The position numbers and the translations under genes are program-made. Below are positions 42,972 through 51,918 of a DNA stretch of 64,000 nt, piece by piece; within the stretch, counting starts at the first letter, position 1; each line of letters starts with the position of its first letter. The stretch comes from QVMP01 sp047974325 (lineage in GTDB: Bacteria > Bacteroidota > Bacteroidia > Bacteroidales > Dysgonomonadaceae), in contig JBKECE010000237.1 of assembly GCA_047974325.1 (NCBI GenBank), positions 20,161 to 84,160 on the forward strand, read 5' to 3'. Under the pieces are notes generated by a model. It was not told where the DNA came from and made no database searches. It worked only from the letters and a program-made list of their open reading frames with translations.

Positions 42972-44183
42972 TTAGGCGTTTTTGACGGCATTTTTAATTT
43001 TTTCGGCCATTATTATTGTATTTTTAAGATACTCAAATTCAAGCTGAAAGCATTCGCTGAATATGTTGTCTTTGGTTAGGTTGATTTCTATTTGTTTGCT
43101 TGTCCAGAATTTACCTTTCAGTTGCGGAAAATTTCTTATCTGGTCTTCCGATTCGATGCGTAATGTATAGAGAAAGATGAGACGGTTGGTTTCATCGTTT
43201 TTAAACACGTATTTTATCAAAAACTTGAAATTAGAGTTTTGGCTGGCTTCCATGATGTCGGCTATGCTGTCTCGTGCCGCTATATTGATTTCGTTGTTGA
43301 AGAGTAAATGTTTTTCAAAAGGATGATCGAGCAGACCTGTATCTAAGGTATCGTCTTTGGGACGGTATTGGAGATATATCTGGTCTTTATGTATGAGGGC
43401 TATTCTGATGACGGGATGCATGAACCTGTTTTTCAACTTATCGGACTCCGATTTTGCTATTTTGCCTGATACTTCCCCTTTTTCGTTCACAATGGGTAAC
43501 CATTGCTCCTTTTGAAGTTTTTTTGATATACGCCTGATCCGATAGTTTTCGTAGAATATAATAAACAGTGAACCGACTATCGGAATCCACAGGTAGCTGA
43601 TGCTGTCTATTATCGTGTATGGTAGTGAACTGCCACGAAAATAGATATAAATCACCATGTAGAACAAATGAAGAGTGAAGATATATTGACTGAAAAAAGC
43701 TGTCTGGAAAAAATCACTCAGGAATGGCTTTTGAGTATAATTCTTATTCCAGAAATAGCTGTTCATAATCTTTGGTTCTAAAATTCTCACCACCATAATT
43801 ATGCAGACCAGATATATTTCAGAAATAATGATATATATTCCGGCCATTTCGGTTGTATTTTCTTTAGCGAAGAGCCTTGTTGCCAATGTGAGAGCAAGTG
43901 CCAACGTGGATATACCGATCGTGAGACCCGAGATTTTTGATTTTGCGTAATATTTCAGTATGATTTCGAGTATGACCGCAATAGATAAACCGATCAACAA
44001 GGAGTGCGTGATGTTGAAACAAATCTGATACCCGACAATAAATGCTATGTAGGGAACCAGACCTAAAGTAGGGTTCTTCAAATATTTTTTATGGCCTTTG
44101 CTAAGCATTTGAAAAAATAAAGCAATATTATAAAAAAACACAGATAAGCCGGATGTATTGGGCTTACCTCTTCTTATAAACAA
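42972..44183 (-). CDS. Six-helix membrane protein with a degenerate Nudix-like C-terminal domain
   Basis: 403 residues. About six transmembrane helices occupy residues 40-215 (for example LGLVPYIAFIVGYQICF, SLLIGLSIAVILEIIL, IIISEIYLVCIIMVV, YLWIPIVGSLFIIFY). The cytoplasmic remainder (about 225-370) resembles a Nudix fold of the isopentenyl-diphosphate-isomerase type: LPIVNEKGEVSGKIAKSES, MHPVIRIALIHKDQIYLQYRP. The Nudix box itself is degraded: where a REx2EE core is expected the protein has RDSIADIMEA, so the metal-binding glutamates appear lost. It starts 17 bases after lipA and precedes dxs, so a sensing or scaffolding role near isoprenoid or lipoyl metabolism is possible but unproven. 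I do not recognise a named family for the whole protein. Confidence 0.7.
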   Translation of the reverse strand: MFIRRGKPNTSGLSVFFYNIALFFQMLSKGHKKYLKNPTLGLVPYIAFIVGYQICFNITHSLLIGLSIAVILEIILKYYAKSKISGLTIGISTLALALTLATRLFAKENTTEMAGIYIIISEIYLVCIIMVVRILEPKIMNSYFWNKNYTQKPFLSDFFQTAFFSQYIFTLHLFYMVIYIYFRGSSLPYTIIDSISYLWIPIVGSLFIIFYENYRIRRISKKLQKEQWLPIVNEKGEVSGKIAKSESDKLKNRFMHPVIRIALIHKDQIYLQYRPKDDTLDTGLLDHPFEKHLLFNNEINIAARDSIADIMEASQNSNFKFLIKYVFKNDETNRLIFLYTLRIESEDQIRNFPQLKGKFWTSKQIEINLTKDNIFSECFQLEFEYLKNTIIMAEKIKNAVKNA

Positions 44184-44200
44184 AAAATGCTATTTTTTGT

Positions 44201-45049
44201 TTATTTTTTAACTGCTTTATCGGCGTGATATGACGACCTGACCAATGGTCCGCTCTCAATATGGTCAAAGCCTTTTGCCAGGCCTTCTTCTTTCAGTTGG
44301 GCAAATATGGCGGGTGTGATGTATTCGACTACTGCAAGGTGTTTACGTGTAGGCTGGAGATACTGCCCGATGGTCAACCTTTTGCAGTTGACGGTCAGCA
44401 AATCGTCCATCAATTGGTTTACCTCCTCAAAGGTTTCACCCAGACCAAGCATTATTCCGGATTTAGAGGTGTGTCCATTTTTTGCGATCCTATCCAGAAC
44501 GTGCAGGCTCACATCATATTTTGCTGCACTCCTGACCTTTGGGGTGAGACTCCTGACGGTCTCCATGTTGTGTGAAATGATATCGGGGTGGGCTGCACAA
44601 ATCATATCAATGAATGTGTCTTTGCCCTGAAAGTCAGGTATTAGGATTTCGATAGTCGTTTCGGGATTCAGCATCCTGATTTCTTCGATTGTTTTCACCC
44701 AATGTCCTGCTCCGAGATCGGGTAGGTCGTCTCTGTCGACAGAGGTGATGACAGCATGCTTTAGTTTCATCAACTGAACAGATTTTGCGACATTCAGAGG
44801 TTCTCGGCTATCCAGAGCGAGGGGTCTTCCTGTGAGCGTGTTGCAGAATTTGCATGATCGGGTGCATATTTCTCCGCCTATCATAAACGTGGCAGTGCCA
44901 CGCTCCCAGCATTCGCCCATATTTGGGCAACGACCGCTTGAGCATATTGTGTGCAAGCAATGCTGGTCGACGATTTTCTTTGTTTGGGAGAAATTTTCAT
45001 TTCCTCCAAGACGTATTTTGAGCCAATCGGGTTTTTTTACGTGTGTCAT
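44201..45049 (-). CDS. lipA: Lipoyl synthase
   Basis: Radical-SAM enzyme inserting two sulfurs into octanoyl-protein to make lipoyl groups on 2-oxoacid dehydrogenases and GcvH. 282 residues. Both iron-sulfur clusters are visible: the auxiliary CSSGRCPNMGEC and the radical-SAM CTRSCKFCNT, plus the conserved C-terminal GPLVRSSYHAD containing the serine ligand. It follows the peptidase gene by 24 bases and precedes the membrane/Nudix-like gene by 17, suggesting one transcript. Confidence 0.97.
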   Translation of the reverse strand: MTHVKKPDWLKIRLGGNENFSQTKKIVDQHCLHTICSSGRCPNMGECWERGTATFMIGGEICTRSCKFCNTLTGRPLALDSREPLNVAKSVQLMKLKHAVITSVDRDDLPDLGAGHWVKTIEEIRMLNPETTIEILIPDFQGKDTFIDMICAAHPDIISHNMETVRSLTPKVRSAAKYDVSLHVLDRIAKNGHTSKSGIMLGLGETFEEVNQLMDDLLTVNCKRLTIGQYLQPTRKHLAVVEYITPAIFAQLKEEGLAKGFDHIESGPLVRSSYHADKAVKK

Positions 45050-45073
45050 TTTTCGAGATTAATCTGTCTGAAT

Positions 45074-47233
45074 TTAATGTTGCAATTTGCTTTTGAAAAA
45101 ATCAGTCACTTTCTGATACAAATAGGCACGGTTAGATGCTCCACGGATGGAGTGATCCTTGTCCGGAAAAACAAATAGGTCGAACTGTTTGTCTGCCCTT
45201 ATCAAAGCTTTGGCATATTCCATCGTGTTCTGGAAATGTACGTTGTCGTCGGCAGAGCCATGTATAAGTAGCAGATTTCCATTCAACTGATCGGCAAGAT
45301 GGATCGGTGAACCGTTGTTATAACCACTTTCATTTTGCTGAGGGGTACGCATAAAACGTTCGCCATAGACCGTGTCGTAGAATCGCCAGTCTGTGACCGG
45401 AGCAATAGCAACACCTGCTTTGAACACACTTCCACGACTCATACTCATCAATACGTTATACCCACCGTAACTCCATCCCCAGATGGCAATATTATTTTTG
45501 TCAATGTATGGTAGTGTGCCAAAATATTGGGCGGCGGCAATCTGATCGTCCGATTCTTTTATTCCTAAATTCTGGTAAGTACATTTTCTGAAATCAACAC
45601 CGCGTGCTCCGGTTCCGCGTCCATCCACACATGCCACAACAAAACCCTGTGTGGTCAGGTAATCCACCCAATCCACTTTGAATTTATCGAGAACCTCCTG
45701 TGAATCGGGTCCACTGTATTGAACCATCACCAAGGGATATTTTTTTGATGAATCAAAGTTCTTCGGCCTCAAAATCCACGCATTGAGGTTGGTTGCGTCT
45801 TTGGCGGGCACACTGATAAACTCCTTTTTTTGTAATTGGATGGATGTCAGAGTCGATTTCAGAGCCTGATTGTCTTCCAATATTCTCACTTCTTTTCCTG
45901 TGGCATCGTTTATTGTGATGAATGCCGGAGTTTCGGCATTCGACCAATTGTTGATGTAGTATTTACCATTATTACTGAAAACGGCACTGTTATATCCGAC
46001 TTTGCCCGACAGTTTTGTTTTGACTCCTTTCATCAAGTCTGCTTTGTAGATGGCTCTGCGCAAAGGGCTCTCTTCTGCCGATTGGTAGAAGATGGTTTTG
46101 GTAACAGGATCTATGGCAAGGATATCTGTCACATCATAATTACCACTTGTGACAGCTTTCTTTTGCACACCTGTGTTTTCGTATAAGTAAATGTGACTAT
46201 AGCCGCTTTTTTCACTGATGTAGGTGAATTGATTATCGAAAAAATGTATCGAGTTCAGGAATTCAGAATTGATGTATTGAGGAGATTCTTCGTGAAGCAC
46301 CAGTTTGCAGACCGAAGAACGGGCGTTTGCATAATACATATCAAAAACATTTTGCTCGCGGTTGAGTGTCATCACAGCCAAATTATCGCCTTCGGGAAGA
46401 AATGTGATCCGGGGAATATATTCCAGCTTACCTGTCGGAATATTCATTGGGCGAATGGTTTTCGAATCGATATCGAAGACGTTGCACGTCACTTTAGAAT
46501 TTGTTTCTCCTGCTTTCGGATATTTGAATCTTAGTTCTGATGGATACAATTGTCCTTCATAGAGTGGAAATGAGTATTCTGGAACTTCAGTTTCGTCGAA
46601 TCGGACAAATGCCAGGAGTGTATTGTCTGCCGAAAAATCCATGATGTATGTGGTCGCAAATTCTTCTTCATAGACCCAATCGGTGGCTCCATTGATGATT
46701 TGTCCGACTTTTCCATCTTTTGTGACTTGCGATTCCGAGTCGTAGTCAAATTTCGACAGCCAAATATTATTGTCTGCTACATAAGCCAACATACGTCCAT
46801 CGCGTGAAAAAACAGGACACCTCTGCTTTTCTTTATTTTCGGTGAGAGGTCTTATGAGGTTTCTACGAATATCATAGTAAAAATAGTTTGCCTGAAAAGA
46901 GTGACGATAGATGCTTTCCACATCCTTGTAGACCAAAAGACGTTTTTCATCTGGACTCATAAGGAATCCTTCAAAACTATCGAATGTGCAATTCCGAGCG
47001 CGTTTCACATCGAATACGGTGTCGACAGGTGATCCTGTTCTGAAAGAATACTTGATGATCTTGGATTTTCCATCATCAGTTTGGAAATAATATTCTCCAT
47101 CAGCCGACGACACAAAAGAATTTACGTCCTTTTGACTGTATTTTCCACTTGTTATGTCTTTTAGTTCGAGTTTCTGAGCTGATGTTGTTCCTATCGCAAA
47201 ACACAGCAATGCTACTATCCCTATTTTTTTCAT
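45074..47233 (-). CDS. Secreted dipeptidyl peptidase IV-type serine peptidase (S9)
   Basis: 719-residue exported peptidase releasing X-Pro dipeptides. Signal peptide about 1-19. An eight-bladed propeller (DPPIV_N) carries the double-Glu substrate anchor in TDWVYEEEF. The C-terminal alpha/beta hydrolase has GWSYGGYN (Ser), HGSADDNVHF (Asp) and DKDHSIRG (His). The size matches Porphyromonas DPP IV (about 720) rather than larger tripeptidyl peptidases. A perfect TATCTTTG -7 lies 28 bases upstream. It points to use of peptides as a carbon and nitrogen source. Confidence 0.92.
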   Translation of the reverse strand: MKKIGIVALLCFAIGTTSAQKLELKDITSGKYSQKDVNSFVSSADGEYYFQTDDGKSKIIKYSFRTGSPVDTVFDVKRARNCTFDSFEGFLMSPDEKRLLVYKDVESIYRHSFQANYFYYDIRRNLIRPLTENKEKQRCPVFSRDGRMLAYVADNNIWLSKFDYDSESQVTKDGKVGQIINGATDWVYEEEFATTYIMDFSADNTLLAFVRFDETEVPEYSFPLYEGQLYPSELRFKYPKAGETNSKVTCNVFDIDSKTIRPMNIPTGKLEYIPRITFLPEGDNLAVMTLNREQNVFDMYYANARSSVCKLVLHEESPQYINSEFLNSIHFFDNQFTYISEKSGYSHIYLYENTGVQKKAVTSGNYDVTDILAIDPVTKTIFYQSAEESPLRRAIYKADLMKGVKTKLSGKVGYNSAVFSNNGKYYINNWSNAETPAFITINDATGKEVRILEDNQALKSTLTSIQLQKKEFISVPAKDATNLNAWILRPKNFDSSKKYPLVMVQYSGPDSQEVLDKFKVDWVDYLTTQGFVVACVDGRGTGARGVDFRKCTYQNLGIKESDDQIAAAQYFGTLPYIDKNNIAIWGWSYGGYNVLMSMSRGSVFKAGVAIAPVTDWRFYDTVYGERFMRTPQQNESGYNNGSPIHLADQLNGNLLLIHGSADDNVHFQNTMEYAKALIRADKQFDLFVFPDKDHSIRGASNRAYLYQKVTDFFKSKLQH

Positions 47234-47260
47234 AATTTTTCCTTTTCAATATCAATGAAA

Positions 47261-47293
47261 CAAAGATATTGAGATAATTTAAAACGTGATCAA
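47261..47293 (-). promoter_or_regulatory. Promoter of the peptidase-lipA unit
   Basis: Minus-strand TATCTTTG (47268-47261) with a TTG (47293-47291) 22 bases upstream, a near-consensus Bacteroidetes -33/-7 pair. The -7 ends 27 bases before the peptidase start codon. Confidence 0.5.
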
Positions 47294-47330
47294 CCTAACG
47301 CTGTTTATTTAAATAATGCAGTGTTTATGA

Positions 47331-47370
47331 AAAAAGGAACCGTTTGATTTTTATCAGACGATTCCTTTTT
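47331..47370 (-). terminator. Terminator of the small lipoprotein gene
   Basis: An 18-position stem (47331-47348 with 47353-47370) with one mismatch and one G-U pair; on the minus strand it ends in a T run. It lies 20 bases after the lipoprotein stop. Confidence 0.75.
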
Positions 47371-47389
47371 ACTATCTGTGTACTTTTTC

Positions 47390-47827
47390 TTACCAGACCA
47401 AAGTTACTTTGAAATTGTAAGTTTGAGGCTTATATATTGCATTGTCAAAAAGAATGGATGATGTAACATTGAACCGTATAGACCTTGTGGCATATTCATA
47501 ATTGATGACTTCGGAGTAAAATACCTTGTTTGTTTCATCATAATAGTTTGCAGTGAAACTCAATGGTCTGTAACTGCCCAGCAACACTGCCGCATCGACA
47601 AGTCCGTCAGTGACTATGAACTGACTTAATTCAGGTACATCAAAATCATAATAGTAACATTCGTCTGTATTATCCCATCTCCAGTCATTCTGATTGACTG
47701 TGAAATTTATTGTTTTCCAGTTGGTTTCGGTGTATTTAGTGTCATTGTCACTACATGAGTTAAAGATAAATAGAAAGGAGAAAAGTAATATTACTATTTT
47801 TCCAAAATTGAGCAGTTGTTTCTTCAT
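47390..47827 (-). CDS. Hypothetical lipoprotein
   Basis: 145 residues with a lipoprotein signal (lipobox FNSC, Cys25, followed by acidic SDNDT, which suits surface export). The mature part is beta-rich and aromatic (WRWDNTDECYYYDFDVPEL, SFTANYYDETNKVFYSEVINYEY). No domain was recognised. It lies 35 bases downstream of queA and has its own terminator. Possibly an envelope protein unrelated in function to queA. Confidence 0.6.
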   Translation of the reverse strand: MKKQLLNFGKIVILLFSFLFIFNSCSDNDTKYTETNWKTINFTVNQNDWRWDNTDECYYYDFDVPELSQFIVTDGLVDAAVLLGSYRPLSFTANYYDETNKVFYSEVINYEYATRSIRFNVTSSILFDNAIYKPQTYNFKVTLVW

Positions 47828-47862
47828 AATGTTTTAAATAAATATTTTGTGTTTTGACAAAA

Positions 47863-49101
47863 TTAATGTTTTTTTTCGATTGTTTTCTTAAATAGGACAG
47901 AACTGTCGCCATAACTTAAGAAACGATAATTATTCAACAAAGCATGATTGTATATTGTTTTCCAATCTTCCCCCACAAAGGCAGAAATAAGTAGCAACAA
48001 TGTGCTTTTGGGCTGATGAAAATTAGTGACCATAACATCTACAATTTTGAACTCATATCCCGGTACAATCATAATTTGAGTGTCAGCCATCAATAAATCA
48101 AGGCGATGGGCATTCAGATAGTCTAGGATATTCATCAACGCTTTTTCTTTGCTTATCGTATTATATTCTGACTGATAAGGCATCCATTGGTTTACTCTGA
48201 GTTCTGGATTTTTATTTTTTTCAAGTAAACTTCCAATGTAATAGAGGCTTTCGATTGTACGCACCGATGTTGTCCCCACGGCGATGAGTGTTTCTTTATG
48301 ATGCAGAATTTGCTCAATAGTTGCTTTACCTATCGTGATAAATTCTGTGTGCATTTCGTGTTTTTCGATAGTCTCGGTTTTCACAGGTCTGAAAGTCCCT
48401 GCTCCAACGTGAAGTGTGACTTCGGTGCGTTTTATCTCTTTTTGACGGAGAGCTTCAAAAACATTTTCTGTGAAATGCAATCCGGCGGTTGGTGCCGCAA
48501 CCGAACCTTTTATCTTCGAATAAAGAGTCTGATATGTTTCTTTGTCCTTTTCTTCAGTTTTTCTGTTCAGATAGGGTGGAATAGGCAATTCACCTCCAAC
48601 CTCGAGCAGATCGGAAAATGTGTAACTGGGATTGTCCCAACTGAATTCTATGACATGGCTATCATGTTCTGATTTCAATCTCTTGGCTTTGATTATTAGT
48701 GAATTACCATTCACTTCAATTGTTTTGGAGAGTTCGCCCTCTTTCCATTTTTTGAGATTGCCAACGAGACACAACCAAGAGCAGCTTTCGGTTTGCTGGA
48801 AGTTTTGTGCATAGTCATGCGGCAAATGTGGTTCGAGGCAAAAAATTTCTATCTGTGCACCTGTATCTTTGCTAAAAATCATGCGTGCCTGAATCACTTT
48901 GGTATTATTAAAAACCATCAGACTATTCGCAGGCAGAAAATCAGGCAATGAGGAAAACACTGAGTCGGTGATCTGTTGATTTCTGTATACCAATAGTTTC
49001 GAGGCATCGCGTTTTTCTAAAGGATATTTAGCAATGCGGTCATTCGGCAGATTGTAGTCAAATTCATCGATGTGAATTTGTTTAGGATCGGACATTCTCA
49101 T
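47863..49101 (-). CDS. queA: S-adenosylmethionine:tRNA ribosyltransferase-isomerase (QueA family)
   Basis: Transfers and rearranges the ribosyl of SAM onto 7-aminomethyl-7-deazaguanine in tRNA, forming epoxyqueuosine. 412 residues, longer than the about 350-residue E. coli enzyme but usual for Bacteroidetes members. Motifs: FDYNLPNDRIAKYPLEKRDASKLL, FNNTKVIQARM, the catalytic-region VAAPTAGLHFTENVF, LHVGAGTFRPVK and TNFHQPKSTLLLL. No other queuosine gene is nearby. Bacteroidetes often have a second shorter QueA, so this may be the paralogue. Confidence 0.92.
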   Translation of the reverse strand: MRMSDPKQIHIDEFDYNLPNDRIAKYPLEKRDASKLLVYRNQQITDSVFSSLPDFLPANSLMVFNNTKVIQARMIFSKDTGAQIEIFCLEPHLPHDYAQNFQQTESCSWLCLVGNLKKWKEGELSKTIEVNGNSLIIKAKRLKSEHDSHVIEFSWDNPSYTFSDLLEVGGELPIPPYLNRKTEEKDKETYQTLYSKIKGSVAAPTAGLHFTENVFEALRQKEIKRTEVTLHVGAGTFRPVKTETIEKHEMHTEFITIGKATIEQILHHKETLIAVGTTSVRTIESLYYIGSLLEKNKNPELRVNQWMPYQSEYNTISKEKALMNILDYLNAHRLDLLMADTQIMIVPGYEFKIVDVMVTNFHQPKSTLLLLISAFVGEDWKTIYNHALLNNYRFLSYGDSSVLFKKTIEKKH

Positions 49102-49122
49102 TATTTTACTTTTTTAATCCGA

Positions 49123-49152
49123 CAAAATTACTCAACTTTGTGTGAATACAAA
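49123..49152 (-). promoter_or_regulatory. Promoter of queA
   Basis: Minus-strand TTTG (49152-49149), 18-base spacer, TAATTTTG (49130-49123): near the Bacteroidetes consensus. It lies in the 66-bp divergent gap with the Smr gene. A CAACTTTG at 49133-49140 may serve that gene on the plus strand, so the two promoters would overlap. Confidence 0.5.
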
Positions 49153-49167
49153 AGTTATAAGGTGAAT

Positions 49168-50208
49168 ATGGAAATAGGAGATAAGGTGCGCTTCCTGAAT
49201 TCAGTAGGAGGCGGCATTGTGAAAGGCTTTAAGGGGAAAGATATTGTGGTCGTAGATGATGATGGGTTTGACACTCCTATCCTGATCCGCGAATGTGTAG
49301 TTGTTGAGTCGGTTAATGCTTCGCAACCGTCTTCATCGACAAAATCTGCAAACGTGGCTGTGCCTCAGATCAAAGAACCGAAGCCAGTGGAAACCTTGCT
49401 AATAGAAGAGACGAAAGAAGGTGAACAAATAACGGTCTATCTGGCTTTTTTGCCTGTGGACATTAAAAATCTGGCAACAACCGGTTATGAGAGTTATTTG
49501 GTGAATGATAGCAATTATTATTTGTCGTATAGCTATATGAACCGCGATCAGTTTGGATGGAATGTTCTGTCTAATGGAGTGATTGAGCCAAATACGAAAA
49601 TCTTTTTGGAAGAATTTGAAAAACAAGATCTCAACGACCGTGAGAAAATCTGTGTGCAATTTATAGCATACAAACAAAATAAACCATTTGCAATTAAGAA
49701 TCCTTGTTCGGTAGAATTACGCATCGATACGGTGAAGTTCTACAAACTGCACAGCTTCCACGAAAATGATTATTTTGAAGATGATGCCATTATCTATAAT
49801 GTGATGCGGAAAGATTTGGCAGATAAAGAGTTGATTGTCTCGGTTGAAGATTTGGAGCAGGCTATGCGGCAGAAAAATGTGGAAGAAAGACGACGCCCCA
49901 CCATAATAAATAAAAAATTGAATTCAGGAATCATAGAAGTGGATCTTCATATCGGTGAATTGCTTGATGACACAGCCGGACTTTCCAATAAAGATATGCT
50001 GGAATATCAGCTTTCAAAATTCAGGGAAGTGATGGATGAAAATAAGAACAATAAGGGACAAAAAATTGTTTTCATTCATGGAAAAGGTGATGGTGTGCTG
50101 AAATCTGCTCTTCTGAAAGACCTGAAAGACAGATATAAGAAGAATTATGTTCAGGATGCTTCGTTCAAAGAATATGGTTTTGGAGCAACAATGGTCACGA
50201 TTAAATGA
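49168..50208 (+). CDS. DUF2027 and Smr-domain protein
   Basis: 346 residues from ATG 49168 (MEIGDKVRFLNSVGGGIVKGFKGKDIVVVDDDGFD). The frame extends back to 49072, but that start lies within queA and before the promoter region. The N-terminal part is DUF2027, a Bacteroidetes domain with an SH3-like MutS2-type start. Residues about 260-346 are a Smr domain (EVDLHIGELLDD, FIHGKGDGVLKSALL), the endonuclease/nucleic-acid-binding module found at the end of MutS2. The LDxH part of the classic motif appears as VDLH. The role is probably in RNA or ribosome quality control or DNA transactions. Confidence 0.85.
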   Translation: MEIGDKVRFLNSVGGGIVKGFKGKDIVVVDDDGFDTPILIRECVVVESVNASQPSSSTKSANVAVPQIKEPKPVETLLIEETKEGEQITVYLAFLPVDIKNLATTGYESYLVNDSNYYLSYSYMNRDQFGWNVLSNGVIEPNTKIFLEEFEKQDLNDREKICVQFIAYKQNKPFAIKNPCSVELRIDTVKFYKLHSFHENDYFEDDAIIYNVMRKDLADKELIVSVEDLEQAMRQKNVEERRRPTIINKKLNSGIIEVDLHIGELLDDTAGLSNKDMLEYQLSKFREVMDENKNNKGQKIVFIHGKGDGVLKSALLKDLKDRYKKNYVQDASFKEYGFGATMVTIK

Positions 50209-50240
50209 TTTTGAATTAAACAATATATAAGACTACGATT

Positions 50241-50831
50241 ATGAAACTTAAATTAATTGCTTTTGCTATTGCCATTCTGACAATGACTTCATGTGGTACT
50301 GTGGGTAACGATTTGATGGGTGCATATAACATGACTCAGTGTGAATATTCATATAATTCTATTTCGAACCTTTCGGTGTCGGGAATCAATCTGGGAAGTT
50401 CCAGTTCGCTATCGGTTACAAATATTGCCAAACTGACTTCAATCTTATCAGGCACGGCAAGTTCGATACCACTGAACTTCACGGTGAACATGAATGTGAA
50501 AAACCCCAATAGCACAGCAGCATTGCTCAATGGATTGCAGTATAACGTGAAAGTGGATGGTATTAACTTTACGAACGGAACATTGAACAAATCCGTTAAC
50601 ATTGCTTCTGGAGCAACCCAAAGCATACCATTGACTATTGGAGTGGATGTGAAAACTTTGATGGCAAACAATACACAGAGTTCGGTGCTGAACATTGTGA
50701 AGAATTTCATCGGCATCGGTTCCGACAAATCAAATGTGACTGTTGATCTCAAACCATCGTTCAATGTTGGTGGACAGGTCATCGCATCGCCTGTTTCCAT
50801 TCCGGTCAGTTTCACTTTCGGTGGAAAATGA
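50241..50831 (+). CDS. LEA type 2 (WHy-domain) lipoprotein
   Basis: 196 residues; lipobox MTSC (Cys18). The mature domain matches the LEA-2/WHy fold: SVSGINLGSSSSLSVTN, LNFTVNMNVKNPNSTAALLNGLQYNVKVDGINFTNGTL, IPLTIGVDVKTL. These small periplasmic or outer-membrane lipoproteins are linked to desiccation or stress in other organisms; function here is unknown. It follows the Smr gene by 32 bases and ends at a strong terminator. Confidence 0.75.
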   Translation: MKLKLIAFAIAILTMTSCGTVGNDLMGAYNMTQCEYSYNSISNLSVSGINLGSSSSLSVTNIAKLTSILSGTASSIPLNFTVNMNVKNPNSTAALLNGLQYNVKVDGINFTNGTLNKSVNIASGATQSIPLTIGVDVKTLMANNTQSSVLNIVKNFIGIGSDKSNVTVDLKPSFNVGGQVIASPVSIPVSFTFGGK

Positions 50832-50905
50832 TCTGGTTGTTAATAATGTTCCCTTATTTTTATGGAGAACTAAGTTAATCTGAGTCTAAAGGGCTGATAC
50901 ACTTA

Positions 50906-50947
50906 AAAAAAGAAAGATCATTCTTTTAAGGATGATCTTTCTTTTTA
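50906..50947. terminator. Bidirectional terminator between the LEA-2 and carbonic anhydrase genes
   Basis: A stem of about 15 bp (50906-50921 with 50932-50946) has a 10-base loop and A/T-rich arms. Confidence 0.8.
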
Positions 50948-50976
50948 GTATTGTCTAAGAGTTTGGTTGTGCTGGA

Positions 50977-51744
50977 TCAACTTTCAAAGAATATAACTTT
51001 GCCTGACTTCATATCATAGACAGCTCCAACAATCTTTATTTCTCCTTTTTCTTCCATTTCTTTCAGTATTGGACTCTTTTGCCTTATTTGTTGGATTCCG
51101 GTGTAGACATTTTCGTCACAAACGGCTTCAACAAATTTTGGATTTGAAGATGTTTTTTCTCCCTCAAATTTGTCTCCGGCTTTTTTTACGGATGGTGTTA
51201 CCTTAGCTAAAAGAGTGGTGATGTTTCCTAGTTTCACATCATCAATAGCGGATTTTATGGCTCCGCAATATTCATGACCAAGAACAAGAACGACTTTAGA
51301 CCCTGATACTTTGCAAGCATATTCGAGGCTGCCGAGAATGTCGTCATTTACAATATTTCCGGCAACGCGCGCCACAAATATATCACCAATGCCACGATGA
51401 AAGACATCCTCTACGGGTACGCGCGAATCGAGGCAAGATAAAACCACTGCTTTGGGATATTGACCCAGAGCAGCATCTCTCACTCTTTCTGTATTATTTC
51501 TGGCAGTCAGATTGTCTTCTGCAAACTCCTGATTACCTTTTTTTAGAATGTCGATCACTTCCTGAGGTGTCAGTTTTGCTTGTTCTTCAGCTGTGAGGAC
51601 TTTGTTACTTAGCGAATGATCCAACATTTGCTCTGTTGAGTCATTGCTTTCTGTAGTGGCGACAACTTCTTGATTTTTCGTTTTTTGGCAGGCTCCTAAT
51701 AATACTAAGAGGCTCATGCTCCAAATAAATTTATAACAATTCAT
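50977..51744 (-). CDS. Lipoprotein beta-class carbonic anhydrase
   Basis: Zinc enzyme interconverting CO2 and bicarbonate. The frame opens at 51777, but ATG 51744 (MNCYKFIWSMSLLVLLGAC) gives a clean lipoprotein signal with lipobox LGAC (Cys19), so 255 residues. The zinc site is visible as SCLDSRVPVE (Cys, Asp-Arg dyad) and LGHEYCGAI (His, Cys); ARVAGNIVND is the family's conserved segment. An envelope-attached beta-carbonic anhydrase is less common than the cytosolic form. Placed between a terminator and an NlpE-like lipoprotein gene. Confidence 0.9.
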   Translation of the reverse strand: MNCYKFIWSMSLLVLLGACQKTKNQEVVATTESNDSTEQMLDHSLSNKVLTAEEQAKLTPQEVIDILKKGNQEFAEDNLTARNNTERVRDAALGQYPKAVVLSCLDSRVPVEDVFHRGIGDIFVARVAGNIVNDDILGSLEYACKVSGSKVVLVLGHEYCGAIKSAIDDVKLGNITTLLAKVTPSVKKAGDKFEGEKTSSNPKFVEAVCDENVYTGIQQIRQKSPILKEMEEKGEIKIVGAVYDMKSGKVIFFES

Positions 51745-51837
51745 TGTAAAAAGTTTTTTAATGTGTTTTAGTTTCACTTTATGAATTACTAACTACGATA
51801 TTATAACAGATTAAAATAAAAAATGTTTATTTATATT

Positions 51838-51871
51838 AAAAAAGCCATAACGGATGCGTTATAGCTTTTAT
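51838..51871 (-). terminator. Terminator of the NlpE-like gene
   Basis: AAAAGC-CATAACG pairs with CGTTAT-AGCTTTT with a one-base bulge; read on the minus strand a T tract follows. It lies 48 bases after the NlpE-like stop. Confidence 0.65.
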
Positions 51872-51918
51872 TTTCAGATTATTATAGAAACAATTTTCCT
51901 CTTTGGTGTAGAACAATA

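Noticed and set aside
49072..49167. Longer start for the DUF2027/Smr protein
   Set aside because: It would begin inside queA and cross the divergent promoter region; the conserved domain begins at 49168.
50336..50815. 159-codon open frame antisense to the LEA-2 lipoprotein gene
   Set aside because: The plus-strand gene has a lipobox, a family match and a terminator; the antisense frame has none of these.
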